A stretch of 7,068 nucleotides of DNA from Acidimicrobiaceae bacterium (GCA_013044365.1 JABEUP010000272.1:1-7068); one strand, 5' to 3'. Positions 1-6,963 are shown, counted from the stretch's first letter. Made by a program: numbers and translations. Notes: generated by a model from the letters alone, not told the origin.

Positions 1-56
1 GTATAGGATGAAATAGATCAAATGTGGTACAACGGTTCTATCGACGTGGTGCTGTA

Positions 57-1031
57 ATGCCTGGAAACAAAAGCGAGGTTGGAGCGATTAAATTGTCGGC
101 GCTTGACACCTGGCGTGGCGCTTATCATCCAGATATAGCCGCGATCGATATCGGTGCTACAAACATAAGAGGAGTTGTTCTTTCAAAGGAAGGCAAACTC
201 AGCCAGGTAGCGCGTTCCCCAATAGATAGTGGAGTTGATTCAGCCGATTTCGTTAAGTTGGTCGCCGATTTCGCACAGTATCTCGAGCATTGGAACTCGC
301 CTGGTGGACATCAACCTTCCTTATTAGTCGTAGCACTCCCAGGGATCGTTGACGAGAAACGACAGGAGCTTATTGGTTCCGCCAATCTTCCTTGGAGCGA
401 CCTCAACTGGGTTCCGAAACTCTCCCAGTTGCTCATGGTGCAAGTTCGCATTACCCATGACGTGCGAGCTGCATTGAGAGCAGAAGTGGAAACCGGTTTC
501 TTGAATGGCTGCTCCCAGGGGATTGCAGTCTCGATCGGCACTGGAATAGGAGCAGGCATTGTTACCGACGGCCGAGTTTTGTTCGGAGAAGGATATGCGG
601 GTGAAATAGGGCATATTAACGTTGGATCAGACAGAGAATGCTCCTGCGGCGCCATAGGTTGCCTCGAAACTGTCTCCTCCGGGCCTGCCATCTCGGCTCG
701 CTACGCCGAAGGCACCGGAAAGGCTGGTCTGGAGGCTACGGAAATTGCAAAGCGGGCTGACGCTGGAGATTGCGTCGCAAGCGAAGTCTGGAAACAGGCT
801 ACCGACGCGCTCGCCCTCGGTCTTCAGGCAAGTTGCTCCGTCCTTGGCACGGAACGTGTCGTACTCTCGGGTGGACTTGCGTTGGCTGGTCAACGATTAC
901 TGGAACCTCTTACGCAGGCTTTGGAGCGGAGCCTGTCTTTTCATAAAGTACCCGAGATTCGTATCTCTAAATACGGAGATTTAGCAACCCTTCATGGAGC
1001 AATCCTTGAAGGTCTTCTGTTGAACCAGTGA
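57..1031 (+). CDS. ROK-family sugar kinase, probable N-acetylglucosamine/N-acetylhexosamine kinase
   Basis: Cytoplasmic ATP-dependent sugar kinase of the ROK (ASKHA-fold) family. Numbered from ATG 57 (324 residues): the phosphate-1 loop IDIGATNIRG lies at about 30-39, the position of the catalytic Asp is D135 in THDVRAALRAE, the ROK signature GIGAGIVTDGRV...GEIGH ends at H186, and the zinc site is H186, C195, C197 and C202 (CSCGAIGCLE). There is no N-terminal winged helix, so it looks like an enzyme rather than a NagC-type repressor. Length fits ROK kinases. Start: ATG 57 has a partial Shine-Dalgarno GGTG (48-51) with 5-nt spacing; in-frame GTG 24 would add 11 residues and has no clear ribosome site. 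The stop overlaps the nagA start (TGATG), so GlcNAc or a related N-acetylhexosamine is the likely substrate; this is inferred from context. ManNAc or glucose remain possible. Odd point: the usual NDAN motif around the catalytic Asp reads HDVR. Confidence 0.9.
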   Translation: MPGNKSEVGAIKLSALDTWRGAYHPDIAAIDIGATNIRGVVLSKEGKLSQVARSPIDSGVDSADFVKLVADFAQYLEHWNSPGGHQPSLLVVALPGIVDEKRQELIGSANLPWSDLNWVPKLSQLLMVQVRITHDVRAALRAEVETGFLNGCSQGIAVSIGTGIGAGIVTDGRVLFGEGYAGEIGHINVGSDRECSCGAIGCLETVSSGPAISARYAEGTGKAGLEATEIAKRADAGDCVASEVWKQATDALALGLQASCSVLGTERVVLSGGLALAGQRLLEPLTQALERSLSFHKVPEIRISKYGDLATLHGAILEGLLLNQ

Positions 1032-2182
1032 TGGCCGAAACGATATTCGCAGATCGCGTTCTGATTGGTGGCAGAATCCAAAAGGACGTCTTGATCGAGA
1101 TCGACGATGGAAGAATTGGTGAAATCCGGATCAATACAAGTGGAAATTCATCCGCGTTTAGAGTACCTTCGAGTTGCCTGGTAATCCCGGGATTTGTAGA
1201 CATTCACTGCCATGGTTTCGGACCCGATTCTTTCGGAGCTGGATTCGCATCTGCCAGGCGTGCCACACTTGCCCACCGTGCACGTGGTACTACGTCCTTG
1301 GTGGCAGGTCTTGTCTCGTCCGATACCGAAGACACGAGCCGGGCAATAGCTTCGCTAGCTACTCTGACTGGCGAAGGTATCATCGATGGGGTATTTCTAG
1401 AAGGGCCGTTTATTTCGGTTGCTCGCCGAGGTGCCCACCGGGAAGGCTTTGTACGTCCCGTCGACCTCGGGCTTCTTTCCCATTGGTTGGAGCAGTCGAA
1501 GGGCACGATAAGAATGGTGACTTTAGCACCTGAACTGTCAGGCGCCCTAGACGCGATTCGCTTTTTGGTCAGAGAGGGAGTCGTTGCCGCTATAGGACAT
1601 ACCGATGCCACGTACGAGGAGACAAGGTCGGCAATTGATGCCGGAGCCTCCGTTGCTACTCATCTGGGTAATGGCATGCCTTCCCTTTTCGCCCGACAGC
1701 CGGGTCCGCTACTAGCCCTGATGGAGTCGCCAAAAGTAAGCTGCGAGCTTATTGCTGATGGTCGCCACGTGCACCCTTGTTTAGTGAGATACTTTGTCAA
1801 TCACGCAATATCTGGCGTTCCGATTTTTGTAAGCGACTGCCTTGGAGTCGAGGGTGAAGGTAAGCATATCGCCTTAGTATCCGATCGGCTTGTCGAAATG
1901 GACGATGGAGCCGTGGTTTTCAAAGACAACGGCAAACTTGCCGGTACAGCTCTTCCGCTATCAGGCATTCTCAAGTCGTCAGTAACCAAGGCTGGTATCG
2001 ATTTGATTACGGCGGTGAGCGCAGCGACAATCGGTCCCGCTAGGACTATTGGGCTGGAGGACCGAGGAAAAATTGAGACGGGATATAGGGCTGACCTCGT
2101 GCTTCTAAACGGCACTTCACTTGACGTAGCAAGGGTTATGCGCTGTGGAAATTGGGTAGTCGAGAAACATGAGTATGAATAA
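1031..2182 (+). CDS. nagA: N-acetylglucosamine-6-phosphate deacetylase NagA
   Basis: Amidohydrolase-superfamily enzyme that converts GlcNAc-6-phosphate to glucosamine-6-phosphate and acetate in the cytoplasm. Family motifs occur in the expected order (numbering from GTG 1028; subtract one for ATG 1031): PGFVDIHCHG with H60 and H62, FLEGPF with E125 followed by RRGAH, TLAPE, GHTDATYEE with H191, THLGNGMP with H212 followed by ARQPG, ADGRHVHP, SDCLG with the catalytic Asp D270, GKLAGTALPL, and a C-terminal GKIETGYRADLVLL. The HxH pair resembles the two-metal NagA type (as in Bacillus) rather than the E. coli type that lacks it. About 383 residues, normal for the family and apparently intact. 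The start is ATG 1031, sharing its A with the kinase stop (TGATG); GTG 1028 directly before it is an alternative. Its own stop abuts the next ATG with no gap. With the upstream kinase it makes a two-step GlcNAc pathway; NagB is not in the window. Confidence 0.95.
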   Translation: MAETIFADRVLIGGRIQKDVLIEIDDGRIGEIRINTSGNSSAFRVPSSCLVIPGFVDIHCHGFGPDSFGAGFASARRATLAHRARGTTSLVAGLVSSDTEDTSRAIASLATLTGEGIIDGVFLEGPFISVARRGAHREGFVRPVDLGLLSHWLEQSKGTIRMVTLAPELSGALDAIRFLVREGVVAAIGHTDATYEETRSAIDAGASVATHLGNGMPSLFARQPGPLLALMESPKVSCELIADGRHVHPCLVRYFVNHAISGVPIFVSDCLGVEGEGKHIALVSDRLVEMDDGAVVFKDNGKLAGTALPLSGILKSSVTKAGIDLITAVSAATIGPARTIGLEDRGKIETGYRADLVLLNGTSLDVARVMRCGNWVVEKHEYE

Positions 2183-4897
2183 ATGGAGATGACGGGAAGT
2201 GCCACGCAACTGAAGGCTGCCAGCCTGGCAAGTCAAGTGCGTAAATCGGCGCGTCGCTGCTACTTGTGGGCGAGATGGAATTCGCCAGTTTTGGTTGGCT
2301 TAGTTGTTGTTCTTGCCCTCGCTGCAGGTGTTACCATTTCGTTTAATACTCGGGTGAACTTGATATGCACTCGTTATCCAGTTGGGTGTGGTTATGCCGA
2401 GAACGTTAGCATCTTGCTGCTAGTAGGGCTGTCGGCTTATGTTTCTCTAATCGCACGGTCCCGCTCCTCGGCTTTGAGAGCCTACCGTCGAAATGTCCGA
2501 ACAAGGGAGCGTAATGGTAATCCTCTGGATCCAAGGTTTCTTACATCTCCAACCAAATCTCAAAAACAACTGCTGGAAGAAGTTTTCAAGGACTTGACTG
2601 CCCAAGATATCCAGGTGCCGATCATTATTCAGGGCGAATCTGGTACTGGGAAAAGCACCTTATTGAGGATGCTGGCGATTCGCCTATCCTCTAGTCAATT
2701 CGTGCCTGTCGAGATCAACATATCGGGATTGCGTGAAGTCAATCTTCTGAAACTTGTTGCAGACAAATTTCGTGGTGCTACGGATGTCCACTTAAGACGA
2801 TCTGACGAATCCGACGCATTGTGGCGGTACCTGATCCGGGCGGCCAGGATCGTATGCATTGTCGACGGTCTAGACGAGTTTGGGTTAGGCATGGATGCAG
2901 TCGAGCTTGAAAATGATCTCGCAGAGGCGTGTCGGCTAGCTTGTGAAAGTGGGGTTCTGTTAGTTGCTGCGGCACGCACCTGGAGTGTTGGATCCAAACT
3001 TGGTTATTTCTCTAGCTTTCATCTTGAACCTCTTGACCTCGATGAATGCGCTGAGTTCCTGAACAAGGTCGGAGAAAGGCAGTATGTCTCAAGCGAGCTA
3101 GCGGCATGGTTGCAACCCGAGTTACGCACCCCATTCTATTTGAATCTCATTTCTCGAATTTCCGGCGACGAGACCGCTCTATCTACAGCCTGGCCAGTCC
3201 CAATTCAGGGGCAGGTTGCATTGATGAACGAGTTTCTGCGGTGGGCGCTGGTCGATAGCTCCAATTATTTTGTGGATTCAGAATCGGTCAAGGATGGAAT
3301 TTCCAAGTTTTCTGCAGCATTGACGCTGCAAGGCCGATCCGAGGGTTCGGTTGGATCTACTGAACCGTTGCCCGGTGATACGGTTGGCTCAGATCTAAAA
3401 GTAGAGGAGGGAATTCGCATCGGCCTGAAAGTTGGCCTATTGCATCGGGTGGGGACCAGCGCTGCGCTACGCTTCCGTCACGGTCTCATAGAGGATTATT
3501 TCTCTTCGAGATACTACCGTACTAACTTTCAGAATTGGCTTGTGCTCGCGGATCGCGTCAGGCTGTCTCATCAGTTTAGGGTTCTGATAATGAGTGGAAT
3601 AGCCGACGACGGACAGGTCGATGGCCAGTTCGTCGAAGCGGTCTCTGGCCAATTAATGAAGCTGATTATGGAGAGTATTCAGCCTTCAAAGATTCTCGGG
3701 TTGGCCATGTGCTGGCTGACTTGGCATACAGCGAGCGTGAGTCAGGAGCGGTGGTGGAATATTGCCAAGCGCTTAGTGGAAACAAGGCAAACTTTGTCTC
3801 AGGCGGATAAAAAGGCTCTAATCGAACTTCTCAAACTTTCCCCGAGTGATGAAGCGCTATGGGTGCTCTGGACGTACACTCAGGATCCGAATTTTCCCGT
3901 TCGTTGGAATGCGGCCATAGCTCTCGCGTCCAGCGGTGACCGAACCTACCGGGTGCTAGGAAACAAGTTCAGCAAAATCCTTACTAGCACCGCTAATGAA
4001 CTGCATCGGGGCCAGATTGTAAAAGACTATCTGTCTGCCGGGGTATTGGCATGGCTACTACCATCGCTGGCCGACCAGGTCTCACCTAATGACCAGGAGA
4101 AGGTTCAAGAAATGTTGGCAAGCATGAGAGCACTCGCAAGCATGGCACCGGATCCACTTTGGTTGGAACAGTCACTGGCCCGTGGCTACAAGATTGCATC
4201 CAAGATTGAGCCGCGATTAGCTGTCAGTGAAAGTCTGCTAGACATCCTCCAGGAACGTCCTCGTTTTTGGTATGCGCGGATCAACCTCATACATGCCATC
4301 TCCTACCGGCTCCTCCAAAATCCAAATCAGGTCAATGCATTACATGCCTTGGAAGTGGCAAGCAAATCGGACCAACATCCATTTGTAAGCGAGGCCGCTC
4401 GACTAGCATTGGCAGCTGTACAAGGTCGACTTTCCGAAACTCAAGCCCTTTGGCTAGTTGAGTCTGAGGTGCTTGAAAAGGACTATTTTGATCTCGCTGG
4501 AGAGACCCTGGTGCTGGTGGGCGATCTTGTTTTGTTGTTAAATCTAATTTTCTGCAAAATGAACGACTCGGCGACTGAACGAGCAGGTTCAGAACTAGCA
4601 AAGCTGTGGTCTACTTCTGACCGACTGCCCGAATGCATCAGGAGTACGAGCCACCGCAGCGCTCTCTTTCGTGAATGCTCGGGAAAATGCGAGTTTCGGC
4701 TTTGTCCGTATCCCGTGTCAGAAAGTCGCGGCAGCGCGCGAGGTGAATTTACCCCGGCATTTTGCCGCCGCTTGCGCAACGCAATCGCAATATGGGGTGG
4801 AGGTAGCTGGGACAAGGGATCTCAACGGCATCTCAGCGCTTTCTGGAAGAGCATGGAATCAGTATCTATAAGTCCACGTTTGGGCGATAACTCATGA
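2183..4897 (+). CDS. Membrane-anchored NACHT-family (STAND) NTPase with helical-repeat C-terminal region and Cys-rich tail
   Basis: A 904-residue P-loop NTPase of the NACHT/STAND class, proteins that act as nucleotide-controlled switches for signalling or immunity. Order: basic N-terminus; membrane helix 1 at about 35-54 (SPVLVGLVVVLALAAG); a short loop with C62 and C69; helix 2 at about 75-91; an Arg-rich cytoplasmic linker; Walker A GESGTGKST with K157; Walker B IVCIVDGLDEF with D228, D231 and E232, the NACHT-type form; a sensor-1-like VAAAR ending at R265; and a winged-helix-end motif RFRHGLIEDYFSSRYY from R430 (compare FxHxxxxEYFxA). About 560-780 is Ala/Leu-rich and helical, with HEAT-like stretches such as NFPVRWNAAIALASSGD and HPFVSEAARLALAAV. 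The tail has C832, C836, C841 and C861 (CEFRLCPYP, AFCRR) and a closing FWKSME; I recall such tails in actinobacterial NACHT proteins but could not check. The positive-inside rule places the NACHT domain in the cytoplasm. ATG 2183 follows the nagA stop directly (TAAATG), without a clear Shine-Dalgarno. Ligand and output are unknown; no separate effector domain (nuclease, TIR, protease) is seen, so the membrane segments may be the effector or an anchor. Confidence 0.88.
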   Translation: MEMTGSATQLKAASLASQVRKSARRCYLWARWNSPVLVGLVVVLALAAGVTISFNTRVNLICTRYPVGCGYAENVSILLLVGLSAYVSLIARSRSSALRAYRRNVRTRERNGNPLDPRFLTSPTKSQKQLLEEVFKDLTAQDIQVPIIIQGESGTGKSTLLRMLAIRLSSSQFVPVEINISGLREVNLLKLVADKFRGATDVHLRRSDESDALWRYLIRAARIVCIVDGLDEFGLGMDAVELENDLAEACRLACESGVLLVAAARTWSVGSKLGYFSSFHLEPLDLDECAEFLNKVGERQYVSSELAAWLQPELRTPFYLNLISRISGDETALSTAWPVPIQGQVALMNEFLRWALVDSSNYFVDSESVKDGISKFSAALTLQGRSEGSVGSTEPLPGDTVGSDLKVEEGIRIGLKVGLLHRVGTSAALRFRHGLIEDYFSSRYYRTNFQNWLVLADRVRLSHQFRVLIMSGIADDGQVDGQFVEAVSGQLMKLIMESIQPSKILGLAMCWLTWHTASVSQERWWNIAKRLVETRQTLSQADKKALIELLKLSPSDEALWVLWTYTQDPNFPVRWNAAIALASSGDRTYRVLGNKFSKILTSTANELHRGQIVKDYLSAGVLAWLLPSLADQVSPNDQEKVQEMLASMRALASMAPDPLWLEQSLARGYKIASKIEPRLAVSESLLDILQERPRFWYARINLIHAISYRLLQNPNQVNALHALEVASKSDQHPFVSEAARLALAAVQGRLSETQALWLVESEVLEKDYFDLAGETLVLVGDLVLLLNLIFCKMNDSATERAGSELAKLWSTSDRLPECIRSTSHRSALFRECSGKCEFRLCPYPVSESRGSARGEFTPAFCRRLRNAIAIWGGGSWDKGSQRHLSAFWKSMESVSISPRLGDNS

Positions 4898-6429
4898 GTC
4901 AACGTCTCTTGATTCACGGCGGAAGCGCCGTTTTGGATACAAAAGCCGGAGCTGTTCAAACCGATATTCTCGTTGAGAGAGGAAGAATCTCAGCGATTGG
5001 AAATCTACTACCAAAAGAGACTCCTACTGAAGTACTCGATGCAACTAATTGTGTGATTCTTCCTGGACTAATAGATGCACACGTCCACGGAGAATGGGCC
5101 GTTTTTGACACGGCACTCGCTGAGGCAGCGCTCCGTCAGGGCATCACTTCATTCATCGTCGGCCAAGATGGTTGCTCTGCTTCATCAGTCAGTAGTCGCT
5201 CAATGGCATACATGTCTCGGTACTTCCCTGCTATTGATGGAATAGCGTTACCCGTCCGACTCGAATCATTGTCTGACTACTTGGATTTGGTGGATTCCGA
5301 GGCGTACTTGAACGTTGGTTGTCTAATTCCGAACGGCAATTTACGCTATGAAGCTATGGGTCTATCCCGTTCGCAGGCGACAGAATCCGAACTCAGGAAG
5401 ATGGGTGACAAACTTCTGCAAGGATTGGATCAGGGTGCTCTAGGAATGTCATCGGGGTTGGATTATGTGCCAAGTGGCTTTGCTTCGATACCTGAACTAA
5501 CTGCTCTTTGCAGAATCCTCAAAGACCGCAACCGTATTTATGTTTCTCATATTCGAGGATACGGCGACAAGCTTGCCGATGGAATATCGGAGTTTGTAGA
5601 CATTTTGGTGCAAAGTGGGGTCGCTGGCCATATCTCGCATCTATGGGGTAAGGCCGAAGAAGCCAGCATCCTGTTGAAACAGGCAGAAGCCAACGATTGC
5701 GACATATCATTTGACTCCTACCCCTACACAAAAGGCAGTTCTCTGCTGGCTATGGTAGCAGTTCCAGTCGAGTTGCAATCCCAGGGGCCAGATGTCACCA
5801 TCAAGGCATTGAGTGAGAAGAAAGCTCGGCAGATTGTAGGACAAAAAGCAAGCGCAGCTGCGAATCTCATTACCATATCCTCTGTTGAAGATACTGGTGA
5901 TGCTCGCTTTGTTGGGATGACACTCTCTCAAGCAGCCGTTGCCTCCAATCGAGAGGTGGGCGATTTGGTGTGTGATCTCTTGATAAAGTCACGGCTAAAT
6001 GTAAACACTTTGATAGGCAGGCGCAACTTTACCAATGAGGACATGTCATGGTTCCTTGACGATTATCGACACATGGGGTGTTCGGATGGGATCTACTATG
6101 GGGATCTTCCACATCCAAGGGGTTGGGGAGCTTTTGCAGCTTCGGCGGAACACTACCTGAGAAATCCTTCGAACAATTGGTCGTGTGTTGCAGAACACTT
6201 GTCGACCAGGGCTGCGGAGCGTTTTGGACTTGCTGGGCGCGGCAAACTGGCCGTGGGAGCGGTAGCCGACATTGCAGTATTCGATCCTTCGCTCATCAAG
6301 GCAAATTCTGACTATTTTAATCCGAGAGCGCTTGCCAGTGGCGCAAAGTACGTTTTGGTATCAGGCGAGCCTCTTATTAACGATTTCATTTTCAATCCCA
6401 AGCGCGCCGGACGTGGAATCCGACGATGA
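4894..6429 (+). CDS. N-acyl-D-amino-acid deacylase (D-aminoacylase) family amidohydrolase
   Basis: A metal-dependent amidohydrolase of the D-aminoacylase family, enzymes that hydrolyse N-acyl-D-amino acids to a free D-amino acid and a carboxylate. 511 residues, full length for the family. Motifs: PGLIDAHVHGE with H63 and H65; VGQDGCS (89-95); GALGMSSGLDYVPSGFAS; YVSHIRG with H219; GHISHLWG with H249; FDSYPYTKGSSLL; CSDG with D398 followed by HPRGWGAFA; and a C-terminal AERFGLAGRGKLAVGAVADIAVFDP. H219, H249 and D398 correspond to the known metal and catalytic residues of Alcaligenes D-aminoacylase (H220, H250, D366), judged by motif. Odd point: the family motif GNCG, whose Cys bridges the metals, reads GQDG here, with a Cys two residues later. 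The start ATG overlaps the NTPase stop (ATGA), so translation is probably coupled. Context with NagA and a ROK kinase suggests a wall-derived or N-acetylated substrate, but the family also contains other amidohydrolases, so exact specificity is open. Confidence 0.88.
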   Translation: MSQRLLIHGGSAVLDTKAGAVQTDILVERGRISAIGNLLPKETPTEVLDATNCVILPGLIDAHVHGEWAVFDTALAEAALRQGITSFIVGQDGCSASSVSSRSMAYMSRYFPAIDGIALPVRLESLSDYLDLVDSEAYLNVGCLIPNGNLRYEAMGLSRSQATESELRKMGDKLLQGLDQGALGMSSGLDYVPSGFASIPELTALCRILKDRNRIYVSHIRGYGDKLADGISEFVDILVQSGVAGHISHLWGKAEEASILLKQAEANDCDISFDSYPYTKGSSLLAMVAVPVELQSQGPDVTIKALSEKKARQIVGQKASAAANLITISSVEDTGDARFVGMTLSQAAVASNREVGDLVCDLLIKSRLNVNTLIGRRNFTNEDMSWFLDDYRHMGCSDGIYYGDLPHPRGWGAFAASAEHYLRNPSNNWSCVAEHLSTRAAERFGLAGRGKLAVGAVADIAVFDPSLIKANSDYFNPRALASGAKYVLVSGEPLINDFIFNPKRAGRGIRR

Positions 6430-6488
6430 AAATGGTGCCTGATTTATCGCGAGAATATCGAATTCAATGGGCGTATCCACGTACTTGA
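6426..6488 (+). pseudogene. Possible 5' stump of a fifth operon gene
   Basis: An ATG at 6426 overlaps the D-aminoacylase stop by four bases (ATGA), the same arrangement as the junction at 4894-4897. It opens a 20-codon frame beginning MKMVPDLSREYRIQW that stops at TGA 6486-6488. A second in-frame ATG lies at 6432. The spacing suggests that another operon gene once began here and was cut off or decayed, with the transposase remnant downstream as a plausible cause. The same frame beyond the stop stays open again until TGA 6519-6521, which could be decayed continuation or chance. The product cannot be recognised from so few residues, and a chance ATGA is a real alternative. Confidence 0.3.
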
Positions 6489-6624
6489 GCCGCACACCAT
6501 CAGAATGTCCTGTGGGTGATGGAGACTCTGGCCATCAAATGAATCAAAGCTCGGCATTCCCGACGATCGATGCACCCAGGATATATCGCAGGACTGCAGG
6601 AGCAAATTTCGCGGACCCCTCACC
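6489..6624. other. Decayed sequence between operon end and transposase remnant
   Basis: No frame here reads as a recognisable protein. Open stretches exist in all three plus-strand frames but with stops and no family motif. The segment probably contains further eroded transposase sequence, since the recognisable part begins abruptly in mid-protein; a short piece near 6553-6606 reading SMHPGYIAGLQEQ in another frame may belong to it, which would imply a frameshift. No terminator-like hairpin with a T-tract follows the stop at 6429. Confidence 0.4.
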
Positions 6625-6963
6625 GACAAATGGCTATTGCGAACCAGTGACCACAGCCTTAGTGCCGCTGATCTAGCACTCGCCTACAAGCAACTACTCG
6701 AATTAGAAAGAGGCTGACGGGACGCGAAGGGAACACTCGGACCACGTCCGGTCTTTCATCATCGAGAGGACCGGATCAGAAGCCACATACAGCTCTGCTG
6801 GCTCGAATTACTACTTATGCGTGTGATAGAAAACGGCACTGGTGATAGCTGGCGCAACGTACGCCATGAACTTGACCGAATGCACCTTGCCACCATGGAG
6901 ACCAAAGATGGACGCTTCGCCAAAGCTGTCGGCCATCACTAAACTGAACTTAACCCACCAAAA
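6625..6963 (+). pseudogene. Degenerate C-terminal part of an IS4-superfamily (IS1634-like) DDE transposase
   Basis: One plus-strand frame reads DKWLLRTSDHSLSAADLALA, then YKQLLELERG, stop, RDAKGTLGPRPVFHHREDRI, RSHIQLCWLELLLMRVIENG, then TGDSWRNVRHELDRMHLATM, and after a second stop TELNPPK. This order matches the conserved C-terminal region of IS1634-type transposases, where the consensus reads YKQLLxVERGWRDMK...LRPVxHxxEDRIRAHVxLCWLALLLIR...TW..xRxELDRxHL; here the catalytic-core Glu would be the E of LELERG. The TGA at 6715-6717 falls exactly where the family has Trp (TGG to TGA), and the TAA at 6940-6942 is probably a former Gln codon before TEL. The N-terminal two thirds, including the first catalytic Asp residues, are missing or unrecognisable. 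The element is therefore inactive; its ends and target duplications are not visible in this window. Confidence 0.85.

Noticed and set aside
24..56. Eleven-residue N-terminal extension of the ROK kinase from GTG 24.
   Set aside because: No ribosome site at a proper distance, whereas ATG 57 has GGTG five bases upstream; the extension is Arg-rich and not part of the ROK fold. It remains possible.
22..57. Short frame ending in TAA at 55-57 that overlaps the kinase ATG (TAATG), perhaps the end of an upstream gene.
   Set aside because: The same frame has a stop at 4-6, leaving only 16 codons, so no gene can be supported. All three plus frames carry a stop before position 17, so any upstream gene ends at or before there.
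311..691. Long minus-strand open frames opposite the kinase, nagA, NTPase and deacylase genes.
   Set aside because: They are antisense to genes with strong family motifs, low in complexity of a coding type (rich in Ser, Pro and Arg), and have no motifs of their own.
4599..4871. Possible frameshift near 4600-4640 in the NTPase gene: another plus frame stays open to TAA 4869-4871 and has coding-like base pattern (G-rich first codon positions, e.g. VAAAREVNLPRHFAAACATQ), while the assigned frame is rich in Cys, Arg and Ser.
   Set aside because: The assigned frame has what look like family motifs in its tail (LCPYP, AFCRR, FWKSME) and ends in an exact ATGA overlap with the next gene, the same junction type as at 6426. 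No homopolymer run suggests a sequencing error. A homology search of both C-termini would settle it; a hit only to the alternative frame would reverse this decision.
6467..6676. 69-codon plus-strand open frame downstream of the deacylase.
   Set aside because: No ribosome site, no recognisable motif, and its 3' part overlaps the transposase remnant in a different frame.
6747..6775. Inverted repeat TCCGGTC ... GACCGGA with a 15-base loop, terminator-like.
   Set aside because: It lies inside the conserved RPVFHHREDRI segment of the transposase remnant and has no T-tract, so it is explained by the coding sequence.
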